Below the pieces are notes generated by a model. That model was not told the DNA's origin. It did no database searches and was given only the letters and a program-made list of their open reading frames with translations. From NCBI GenBank assembly GCA_018713505.1, contig DVOL01000060.1:1-7342 (forward strand): DNA of 7,342 nucleotides, in the 5' to 3' direction. This DNA is from Faeciplasma avium (GTDB lineage: Bacteria > Bacillota > Clostridia > Oscillospirales > Ruminococcaceae). Shown here one piece after another: positions 1-5,447 of this stretch. A program made the translations under genes and the position numbers. Within the stretch, counting starts at the first letter, position 1, and every line of letters begins with the position of its first letter.

Positions 1-18
1 AGTTAGCCTATGCTAACT
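1..18. promoter_or_regulatory. Inverted repeat upstream of feoB, possible metalloregulator operator
   Basis: AGTTAGC and GCTAACT form a perfect 7-bp inverted repeat around a 4-nt centre (CTAT). No T-run follows, so it does not look like a terminator. Its TTAGnC/GnCTAA character recalls operators of DtxR/MntR/IdeR-type metal-dependent repressors, which often control feo genes; this is resemblance, not proof. It sits about 28 nt upstream of the -35 element proposed at 47-52, further away than a classic repressor site. It also touches the window edge, so its left context is unseen. Confidence 0.35.
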
Positions 19-46
19 AAAAGCTTCAGTCAGGATATTTTACGGG

Positions 47-75
47 TTGCCTAGACCCTAAAAATGTATTAAAAT
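47..75 (+). promoter_or_regulatory. Putative promoter of the feoB remnant
   Basis: TTGCCT at 47-52 (4 of 6 matches to TTGACA) is separated by 17 bp from TAAAAT at 70-75 (5 of 6 matches to TATAAT). An AGGAG ribosome binding site follows at 91-95, 8 nt before the ATG at 104. The arrangement suits a vegetative sigma factor and would give a leader of about 20 nt. Having a promoter directly before feoB suggests feoB is first in its transcript here, with no feoA between. Confidence 0.5.
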
Positions 76-103
76 AAAATAAGGCGAAACAGGAGAAAGC
101 ATT

Positions 104-614
104 ATGAGAATCGCTTTTGCGGGAAATCCTAACTCTGGCAAAACAACGATGTACAACTCTCTTACCGGGCGGAACGAAAAGGTGGGAAACTGGGCGGGAG
201 TCACCGTCAGCAGTATGCTTTGCGGGGCTTGAAAGCCTAATAGACGCCGACGAGCTTGTCCTTATGGAGGGAGCGGGAGCAGAGGTTGCCGTTGTTATGG
301 GACTCACCAAGGCGGCGGCGTTGGCGTACCTTATGTTCAATCTTTACACTCCGCCCTGCTTTGCGGCTATAGGAGCCATGAACTCCGAGATGAAGAGCGC
401 AAAATGGCTCTGGGGCGGAATAGGACTCCAGCTTGGAGTCGGCTACACGGTTGCATATTTTGTCTACACAATAGGGACATTACTGTCAGGCGGAGGGCTT
501 AACCCTGCCATGGCAGCCGGAGGGCTTTTCGTAGTGATACTCTTTATTGCGGTGACGGCGGGAATTGCAATAAGGTCAAGGCGTGCCGGCGCCGAGGAAA
601 GGGCGGCGGCATAG
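104..614 (+). pseudogene. feoB: feoB, ferrous iron transporter B, internally deleted and frameshifted
   Basis: FeoB is a cytoplasmic-membrane Fe(II) transporter with an N-terminal G domain and a polytopic membrane domain; full-length proteins are usually about 650-800 residues. From the ATG at 104 (AGGAG at 91-95) the frame encodes 42 residues with the G1 P-loop GNPNSGKTT (residues 7-15) and the G2 region VGNWAGVTV (27-35), then stops at TGA 230-232. Similarity to FeoB breaks at about 209-215. From there another frame, open to 614, encodes about 134 residues that look like the FeoB C-terminus, including NLYTPPCFAAIGAMNSEM and two hydrophobic segments. Most of the G domain (G3-G5) and the first part of the membrane domain, roughly 500 or more residues, are absent. 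A functional transporter cannot be made. A real deletion and an assembly collapse are both possible. The Cys-rich partner downstream is intact. Confidence 0.85.
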
Positions 615-658
615 AGAATAACTCTGGCAAGAATCTAAGATTAAACCGGGAGGACGGC

Positions 659-823
659 ATGACAGACATTATCATCATTTTGGTTTTACTGGCGATAGTA
701 GCGGGAATAGTTTACTATCTTGTCCGTGAGAAGAAAAAGGGAAGGGGCTGCACAGGCTGTCCGTACTCCGGGCAGTGCCACGGTGGCTGCGGCGCAGCCA
801 AAAAGCCCTCCCCCAAAAAATAA
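659..823 (+). CDS. FeoB-associated Cys-rich membrane protein (54 aa)
   Basis: This is a small single-pass membrane protein of the type found next to feoB in Bacillota; its exact role in ferrous iron uptake is not established. Residues 4-21 are a strongly hydrophobic segment. A basic stretch (REKKKGR, 23-29) follows, then a cysteine cluster CTGCPYSGQCHGGC with Cys at 31, 34, 40 and 44, plausibly metal-binding. The tail is Lys/Pro-rich. The ATG at 659 is supported by GGGAGG at 648-653. The gene starts 44 nt after the feoB remnant and is followed within a few bases by a strong terminator, so it is the last gene of the feo transcript. It appears intact although its partner is broken. Confidence 0.85.
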   Translation: MTDIIIILVLLAIVAGIVYYLVREKKKGRGCTGCPYSGQCHGGCGAAKKPSPKK

Positions 824-871
824 AAATTGCTCCCGGCTTTTAAGCTAAATGCTTTGCCGGGAGCTTTTTTT
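822..871. terminator. Bidirectional Rho-independent terminator
   Basis: GCTCCCGGC (829-837) pairs perfectly with GCCGGGAGC (856-864). Inside the loop AAGC/GCTT can extend the hairpin. TTTTTTT (865-871) follows on the + strand. On the - strand the same stem is followed by AATTTTTA, so it can also end the RHH/SPFH transcript arriving from the right. It separates the convergent feo and SPFH-RHH units. Confidence 0.93.
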
Positions 872-896
872 CGCTGTTAAAGCTATTATAAGGGTG

Positions 897-1121
897 TCAG
901 CTTTTATTATCCTCCTCACCGCTCAAAAAGTCCAGCTCCAGCGGCTTGTCGATATCCTTTGAGACATAGCCGCCGGTTTTTCTGTGCTGGCGGACGCACT
1001 CGGTCAGAAGATACTCTATCTGAGAGTTCACCGAGCGAAAATCGTCCTCCGCCCATGCGACAAGCTCACGGTAGAGCTTTTCTGATAGCCTGAGCGGGAG
1101 CTGCTTCTTCTCGCCGCCCAT
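897..1121 (-). CDS. Arc-like ribbon-helix-helix DNA-binding protein (74 aa)
   Basis: This is a small transcription factor of the MetJ/Arc fold. The strand region QLPLRL (residues 7-12) is followed by helix A (about 13-25), the turn, and helix B. The stretch DDFRSVNSQIEYLL (26-39) closely matches the RSVNSEIYQRV helix-B start of phage P22 Arc. By alignment to Arc, Gln7, Pro9 and Arg11 would face the DNA. A short acidic tail follows (about residues 57-74, rich in Asp and Glu). Its ATG lies 1 nt after the stop of the SPFH gene, so the two are almost certainly cotranscribed and translationally coupled. Such RHH genes beside this SPFH type are familiar to me from Clostridia (recollection, not checked). 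Autoregulation through the palindromes at 2193-2216 is my inference. An antitoxin role is less likely, since the partner is a membrane scaffold and not a toxin. Confidence 0.88.
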   Translation of the reverse strand: MGGEKKQLPLRLSEKLYRELVAWAEDDFRSVNSQIEYLLTECVRQHRKTGGYVSKDIDKPLELDFLSGEEDNKS

Positions 1122-1122
1122 A

Positions 1123-2154
1123 TCAGTAAAGGCTTCCAGAGTTGATGACCGGCTGAGCGTCCTTGCTTCCGCAGAGGACTACTAAAAGGTTTGAGACCAT
1201 TGCCGCCTTTCTCTCCTCGTCCAGCTCGACCAGACCGCCGTTGTTAAGCCTCTCAAGAGCCATCTCAACCATCCCGACGGCGCCGTCGACTATCATCTTT
1301 CTTGCGTCTATTATGGCGGACGCCTGCTGACGCTGCAGCATCACAGCCGCTATCTCGGGAGCATAGGCAAGATAGGTTATCCTTGCCTCTATGACCTCAA
1401 GCCCGGCGGAGCCCACACGGTTTTGAATCTCATCCCTTATCCTTGCCGCCACGACATCGCTGGAGCCTCTGAGACTGCCCTCGTCCGCTAGACCGTCTCC
1501 CGTGGTGTCGACATTGTCTGACACATCGTAAGGGTATATTTTGACAATCTCCCTGAGTGCGGCGTCGCACTGAAGGCTCAGATACTCCTTGTAGTTGTCG
1601 ACATTAAATACTGCCTTGGCGGTATCTACCACCCTCCACATGACGGCGATTCCAATCTCAACGGGATTTCCAAGACAGTCGTTTATCTTCTGACGGCTGT
1701 TGTTAAGCGTCATCACCTTTAGGGATATCTTGTTGCTTACAAGCTCTGCGGACAGCGACTGAGTGCTTAAAACGAGCTGCCCGGGTTTCTGACCGCCGAC
1801 ATCACCGGACTGGTTCAGCTTTGTCTTTGCGGCGGGATTAAAGGAGACGCAGAACGGATTTACAAAGTAAAAGCCGTCTGTTTTAAGAGTGCCGGCATAC
1901 TTTCCAAAAAGGGTCAGCACTAAAGCCTCCTGCGGCTTGACTATCTTCAGACCCAAAAACGGTATCCAGCCGAGAACAGCCCATATCACTCCCAAAACGA
2001 ATATCGGGACGCCGGGGAAATATCTTTCGGAATCAATCATCATCCCGCCGGCTACTATAAGAGCTATTGCTGCGATGTAGGCTAGAATCAGCACAAAAAG
2101 AACTGCAAGCCCGTTCTCCTTTTTGACAATAAGCTTTTCCCTTACCTCATTCAT
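1123..2154 (-). CDS. SPFH/band-7 (stomatin-prohibitin-flotillin) membrane protein, 343 aa
   Basis: SPFH proteins form oligomeric membrane scaffolds, often tied to membrane microdomains and protease or envelope homeostasis. Residues 1-15 are polar. Two hydrophobic segments (about 16-37 and 49-69) form an N-terminal membrane hairpin. The SPFH domain starts at GLKIVKPQEALVLTLFGKY (68-86), continues through GNPVEIGIAVMWRVVDTAKAVF (162-183), and reaches EARITYLAYAPEIAAVMLQRQQ (256-277), the hallmark end of the domain, with a helical tail after it. A Gly/Ser/Gln-rich insert (about 112-140) interrupts the early domain; I recall this insert as variable in related clostridial proteins. The start is supported by AGGCAGGA about 8 nt upstream and an in-register promoter. 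It heads the operon with the Arc-like gene. The biological target is unknown. Confidence 0.92.
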   Translation of the reverse strand: MNEVREKLIVKKENGLAVLFVLILAYIAAIALIVAGGMMIDSERYFPGVPIFVLGVIWAVLGWIPFLGLKIVKPQEALVLTLFGKYAGTLKTDGFYFVNPFCVSFNPAAKTKLNQSGDVGGQKPGQLVLSTQSLSAELVSNKISLKVMTLNNSRQKINDCLGNPVEIGIAVMWRVVDTAKAVFNVDNYKEYLSLQCDAALREIVKIYPYDVSDNVDTTGDGLADEGSLRGSSDVVAARIRDEIQNRVGSAGLEVIEARITYLAYAPEIAAVMLQRQQASAIIDARKMIVDGAVGMVEMALERLNNGGLVELDEERKAAMVSNLLVVLCGSKDAQPVINSGSLY

Positions 2155-2192
2155 GATTAAATCCTGCCTTTCTAAGAAGTCGTTTTGTTTTC

Positions 2193-2216
2193 TGATATCA
2201 ATATGATATCATATTG
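2193..2216. promoter_or_regulatory. Tandem palindromes, candidate RHH operator over the SPFH promoter
   Basis: The palindromic octamer TGATATCA occurs twice, at 2193-2200 and 2204-2211, with centres 11 bp apart. The second is the core of an 18-bp perfect palindrome, CAATATGATATCATATTG (2199-2216). The pair covers the -10 element and the predicted start site of the leftward SPFH promoter. Ribbon-helix-helix repressors bind tandem subsites, and Arc uses half-sites about 11 bp apart, so the RHH protein encoded in this operon is the natural candidate ligand. Binding is inferred, not shown. Confidence 0.6.
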
Positions 2217-2231
2217 CTCGAAGGATGTCAA
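2203..2231 (-). promoter_or_regulatory. Promoter of the SPFH-RHH operon
   Basis: On the - strand TTGACA (2231-2226) is a consensus -35 box, followed by a 17-bp spacer and TATCAT (2208-2203) as -10. A TG dinucleotide one base before the -10 makes it an extended -10 promoter. Transcription would begin near 2196, giving a leader of about 42 nt before the ATG at 2154. It overlaps the palindromes at 2193-2216 and lies back-to-back with the argS promoter. Confidence 0.85.
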
Positions 2232-2250
2232 TACCCTTTAGAAAAAAATA

Positions 2251-2279
2251 TTGCAAAAGCTCCCGATATGTGCTATAAT
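2251..2279 (+). promoter_or_regulatory. Promoter of argS
   Basis: TTGCAA (2251-2256) is separated by 17 bp from a perfect TATAAT (2274-2279), with an extended -10 TG at 2271-2272. Transcription would start near 2286, leaving a leader of about 60 nt, too short for a T-box. The -35 box lies 19 bp from the divergent SPFH -35, so occupancy of one promoter could influence the other. Confidence 0.88.
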
Positions 2280-2345
2280 GGGGCGCAAAGACTCCTTCCG
2301 GGGCGGAGCCTGCCGTGAGGGAGGGCATTATTTTAGGAGGATTTT

Positions 2346-4112
2346 ATGGGAAAGCTCGAGAAACTTACGGATATACTCTCCAGGGCGGTCTCCGAGGCGT
2401 TTGCAGGCTGCGGCTACGACTATTCGCTGGGCACCGTCGTAGTGTCGGACAGGCTTGATTTGTGCCAGTTCCAGTGCAACGGCTCCTTTGCCGCCGCAAA
2501 GCTTTACAAAAAGCCGCCTCTTGCGGTCGCCGGGGAGGTCGCAGCAAGGCTTGAGAGCGACGCAAGGATAAAAAGCATAGAGGCTGTAAGACCGGGATTT
2601 ATAAACATAACCCTCACCGACGAGTATCTTCTTGAATACCTTTCGGCGGTGAACAGCGACCCTAGCCTTGGCGTCCCGCAGGATGACAGCAATAAGAGCA
2701 TCGTCATGGACTACGGGGGACCCAATGTCGCCAAGTCGCTTCACATCGGGCATCTTCGCTCAGCCATAATCGGAGAGGCGATAAAAAGGATTGCAAGGGC
2801 GATGGGAATCACGGTTTATTCAGATGTCCATCTTGGGAACTGGGGAACGCCTATGGGACTTGTCATAGCCGAGTACAGCGAGAGGCATCCAGAGTGGGCG
2901 TGCTTTAGGGAGGATTTTGACCCTGAAAGGGACGAGCTTCCCGTTCTTGACCCCGAGGAGCTTAACGAAATATATCCCTACGCCAGCGCAAAAAGCAAGC
3001 AGGACGAGGCGTTCAAGGAGAAGGCTCACAGGATTACCTTCGAGCTTCAGAGCAGGCGTCCCGGCTACTATGCGCTATGGAAGCAGCTTGTCAGCGCCTC
3101 TGTGAGCGATGTCAAAAAAATCTTCGGCGCACTCAATGTCGACTTTGACCTTTGGTACGGCGAGAGCGACTCCGACGGTTATATCCCCGAGCTTGTAAGC
3201 ATACTTGACTCCAAGGGACTTTTGCATGAGAGCGAGGGCGCACTGGTTGTCGATGTCAAAAGGGAGGACGATAAAATAACCGTCCCGCCGGTGATAATAA
3301 AGAAGTCGGACAGCTCCAGCACCTACGCCACAACCGACCTTGCAACCATCATCCAGAGGGAGAGGGATTACCACCCGGGCAAAATCCTCTATGTCGTCGA
3401 CAAGAGGCAGTCACTCCACTTCGAGCAGGTGTTCAGATGCGCAAGAATGGCTGAGCTTGTCCCGGAGGACACCCAGCTTAGCTTCCTAGGCTTCGGGACG
3501 ATGAACGGCTCAGACGGGAAGCCCTTTAAAACCCGTGACGGCGGCACCATGAAGCTGAGCGAGCTTATCAGGACGGCGACCGATGAGGCTCTTGAAAAGC
3601 TCAGGGACTCCCAGTACCTCTCCTCTGACATCGAGGAGATAGCTAGAAAAATAGGAATAGCCGCTATAAAGTTCGGGGACCTGTCCAACCAGCCCTCGAA
3701 GGACTATATATTCGATCTCGGAAAGTTTCTTTCCTTCGACGGCAAGACCGGCACCTACCTTTTATATACCGTAACAAGGATAAATTCCATCCTCTCAAGG
3801 GCGGGGATTGACAGCTTGAGCGACCTTACGCCGTCAGGAATATACTCCGACGCCGAAAGGGAGATAGTTCTTGACATTATCCTCTCCGGCGAGGCGTACC
3901 AAAAGGCGCTTTCTGACCTTGCTCCCAGCGTTCTGTGCGACTGCGCATATAATCTTGCCTCCGCCTTCTCTAGGTTCTACCACGATAACAGAATCCTCTC
4001 CGAGGAGGACGGCGAAAAGAGGACAAGCTGGCTTGCCCTCTGCCTGATAACAAGAAGGGTGCTTGTCAAGCTGCTTGAAACGCTTGGGATAGAGCCCGTC
4101 GAGCATATGTAG
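2346..4112 (+). CDS. argS: Arginine--tRNA ligase (ArgRS), 588 aa
   Basis: This cytoplasmic class I aminoacyl-tRNA synthetase attaches arginine to tRNA(Arg) using ATP and, in this family, needs the tRNA for amino-acid activation. The N-terminal additional domain covers about 1-110. The catalytic Rossmann core begins at IVMDYGGPNVAKSLHIGHLRS, with the HIGH signature at 133-136. HLGNWGTPMGLV (162-173) and YATTDLATI (327-335) are typical ArgRS core motifs. The KMSKS position holds GKPFKTRDGGTMKL (391-404), a degenerate form common in ArgRS. The DALR-type anticodon-binding domain covers about 468-588 and ends in LLETLGIEPVEHM. Length is normal for the family. AGGAGG at 2335-2340, 5 nt before the ATG, fixes the start. 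No terminator follows, so read-through into the lipoprotein genes is possible. Confidence 0.97.
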   Translation: MGKLEKLTDILSRAVSEAFAGCGYDYSLGTVVVSDRLDLCQFQCNGSFAAAKLYKKPPLAVAGEVAARLESDARIKSIEAVRPGFINITLTDEYLLEYLSAVNSDPSLGVPQDDSNKSIVMDYGGPNVAKSLHIGHLRSAIIGEAIKRIARAMGITVYSDVHLGNWGTPMGLVIAEYSERHPEWACFREDFDPERDELPVLDPEELNEIYPYASAKSKQDEAFKEKAHRITFELQSRRPGYYALWKQLVSASVSDVKKIFGALNVDFDLWYGESDSDGYIPELVSILDSKGLLHESEGALVVDVKREDDKITVPPVIIKKSDSSSTYATTDLATIIQRERDYHPGKILYVVDKRQSLHFEQVFRCARMAELVPEDTQLSFLGFGTMNGSDGKPFKTRDGGTMKLSELIRTATDEALEKLRDSQYLSSDIEEIARKIGIAAIKFGDLSNQPSKDYIFDLGKFLSFDGKTGTYLLYTVTRINSILSRAGIDSLSDLTPSGIYSDAEREIVLDIILSGEAYQKALSDLAPSVLCDCAYNLASAFSRFYHDNRILSEEDGEKRTSWLALCLITRRVLVKLLETLGIEPVEHM

Positions 4113-4201
4113 ACAAGAATATGTTAAAAAGCTCCGGCTTTCGGCAGAAGACGGGGCGCAAATATTTTCCGCACTTTCACCCTATTATCACAATTACGGG
4201 G

Positions 4202-4207
4202 TATAAT
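4202..4207 (+). promoter_or_regulatory. Possible -10 element for the PPIase lipoprotein gene
   Basis: A perfect TATAAT lies in the 135-nt gap between argS and the isomerase gene, 40 nt before the ATG at 4248. No good -35 box sits at 16-18 bp; the nearest TTGACA-like hexamer (TTCACC, 4176-4181) gives a 20-bp spacer. It may be a weak or activator-dependent promoter, or a chance match. The gene's own ribosome binding site is GGATGGAG at 4231-4238. Confidence 0.4.
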
Positions 4208-4247
4208 AGCGGTCAACGACTTTAATTCCAGGATGGAGATGTAAAAA

Positions 4248-5387
4248 ATGAATAAGCTTTTAAGGATAATTTCAGTTTTACTGGCTCTTGCTTTGAGCAT
4301 GACGATGCTTTTCGGCTGCGGAAGCTCCGCAAATGACGACGGAACGGTCTCAGGCGATAACCAGTCCGACAACGGCGGGAGCACCGCAGACGACGGTGAG
4401 GACGAAATCGAGGCTTTAGAGCCTTCTCTTACCATAGACGGCGAGGCTGTCGATATATCCTCAAACCCCGTCATGATAAACATCGGTGGTATAGACATCC
4501 CCTTTGACGAGTTCAGGTATGTGTATATCTACTACGCCGCCTCCAGGGGAATATCCAGCGATTTGTGGGAGTCCGACCCCGACCTGTTCCCGACATTCCT
4601 AGAGATAATAGTATCCGCCTGCAAGGAGACCTGCTACGGCGAGCTTCTTGCAAATAAGTACAACATCAGCCTCACCGACTCCGACATGGATGAGATAGCC
4701 CTGAATCTTGCCAACGAGTCGGCTCAGTTTGAGTCGCAGGAGGAGTACGAGCAGGCTCTTAAGGATGCCGGAATCACCGAGGACCTCCTAGAAAGGCTGA
4801 TTACCAAGCAGGTGCTTGGAAACAGAGCCTATTTAGAGCTTTACGGCGGCGAGAATCCCCAGCTTATCGGCTCTGACGAGGATATAAAGGCTGATATCAG
4901 CGAAAATTATGTAAGAGTTTACCATCTGCTTATCTCTGCCGACCATTTCTACGGCTTGGAGGGCTATGAGGACTATACCGACGAGCAGCTTGCTCAGGAG
5001 GCAAAGACTCTCGCCGAGGAGACTCTTGCAAGCATCCAGAACGGCGACGGCGATATCTACGAGCTTGCACAGACCATAGGCGACGACCCCGGCATGATAG
5101 ACAACGAGGAGGGATACCTCTTCACCTACGGCATGATGGTAGAGCCGTTTGAGAAGGCGTCCTTTGCCCTTGGAGTCGGAGATGTAAGCGGTCTTGTCGA
5201 GACCGACTACGGCTGGCACATCATAATCCGTCTTGAGCAGGACGAATATGTAAACGAGCACTTTGAAGAGGTGAGAGAGACCTATGTAAACGACAGGTTC
5301 AACTCCGATGTCAATACGCTTTTAGCCGAGACCGAGGTCACAACGACTGAGTATTTCGATAAGCTGACTCCGGACAGCATAACCTAA
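4248..5387 (+). CDS. Parvulin-type peptidyl-prolyl cis-trans isomerase lipoprotein (PrsA/SurA-like), 379 aa
   Basis: This is an exported foldase-like lipoprotein, expected on the outer face of the cytoplasmic membrane. Residues 1-23 form a signal peptide (MNKLLR, then a hydrophobic core) ending in the lipobox LFGC, with Cys24 as the lipidation site. A low-complexity Ser/Gly/Asp/Glu linker covers 25-60. An alpha-helical region at about 76-205 resembles the SurA/PrsA N-terminal chaperone lobe. The PPIC (rotamase) domain runs about 221-330: YVRVYHLLIS carries the first conserved His (226), EGYLFTYGMMVEPFEKASFAL is the central signature, and YGWHIIIRLE holds the second conserved His (324). The protein is very acidic. 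The rotamase carries about a 20-residue acidic insert after its first strand, typical of divergent clostridial members. The next gene also encodes a lipoprotein, which may be a client or a functional partner (inference). Confidence 0.9.
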   Translation: MNKLLRIISVLLALALSMTMLFGCGSSANDDGTVSGDNQSDNGGSTADDGEDEIEALEPSLTIDGEAVDISSNPVMINIGGIDIPFDEFRYVYIYYAASRGISSDLWESDPDLFPTFLEIIVSACKETCYGELLANKYNISLTDSDMDEIALNLANESAQFESQEEYEQALKDAGITEDLLERLITKQVLGNRAYLELYGGENPQLIGSDEDIKADISENYVRVYHLLISADHFYGLEGYEDYTDEQLAQEAKTLAEETLASIQNGDGDIYELAQTIGDDPGMIDNEEGYLFTYGMMVEPFEKASFALGVGDVSGLVETDYGWHIIIRLEQDEYVNEHFEEVRETYVNDRFNSDVNTLLAETEVTTTEYFDKLTPDSIT

Positions 5388-5394
5388 AAAAGCA

Positions 5395-5424
5395 GTCAGC
5401 CGTCCCCGAAAAGGGATGGTTGAT
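5395..5424 (+). other. RNA hairpin between the two lipoprotein genes
   Basis: Bases 5395-5406 can pair with 5413-5424 as a continuous 12-bp stem containing three G-U pairs, closed by the loop CGAAAA; the top 7 bp (CCGTCCC/GGGATGG) are the strongest part. It begins 8 nt after the stop of the isomerase gene and ends 8 nt before the AGGAGGG ribosome binding site of the next gene. No U-run follows, so it is a poor terminator. It could be an mRNA processing or stability element that sets the ratio of the two proteins. Confidence 0.45.
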
Positions 5425-5432
5425 ATACTGTG

Positions 5433-5439
5433 AGGAGGG
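5433..5439 (+). promoter_or_regulatory. Ribosome binding site that decides the start of the serine hydrolase gene
   Basis: AGGAGGG lies 8 nt before the ATG at 5448, the ideal distance. A longer reading from GTG at 5430 would place this sequence inside the coding region and add six charged residues before the signal peptide. The ATG at 5448 is therefore the better start. Confidence 0.85.
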
Positions 5440-5447
5440 AAGCCGTG

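Noticed and set aside
26..340. Open frame of about 100 codons on the - strand across the feoB start
   Set aside because: Lies antisense to the clear FeoB P-loop coding region and its promoter; composition is that of a shadow frame.
2286..2345. T-box or other riboswitch before argS
   Set aside because: The leader is only about 60 nt, far too short for a T-box, and lacks a terminator hairpin.
2328..2753. Antisense open frame of about 140 codons opposite the argS start
   Set aside because: Shadow of the GC-rich argS coding sequence; no ribosome binding site or recognisable domain.
4113..4160. Terminator after argS
   Set aside because: Only short imperfect pairings (CCG-GCTTT-CGG, GCTCC with GGGGC) and no U-run.
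4891..4900. CTGATATCAG palindrome as a second RHH operator
   Set aside because: Sits in coding sequence of the isomerase gene as a single copy, without a partner at 11 bp or a promoter; probably chance.
4833..5261. Antisense open frame of about 140 codons inside the isomerase gene
   Set aside because: Falls wholly opposite the conserved PPIC domain; hydrophobic translation is a common artefact of reversed acidic coding sequence.
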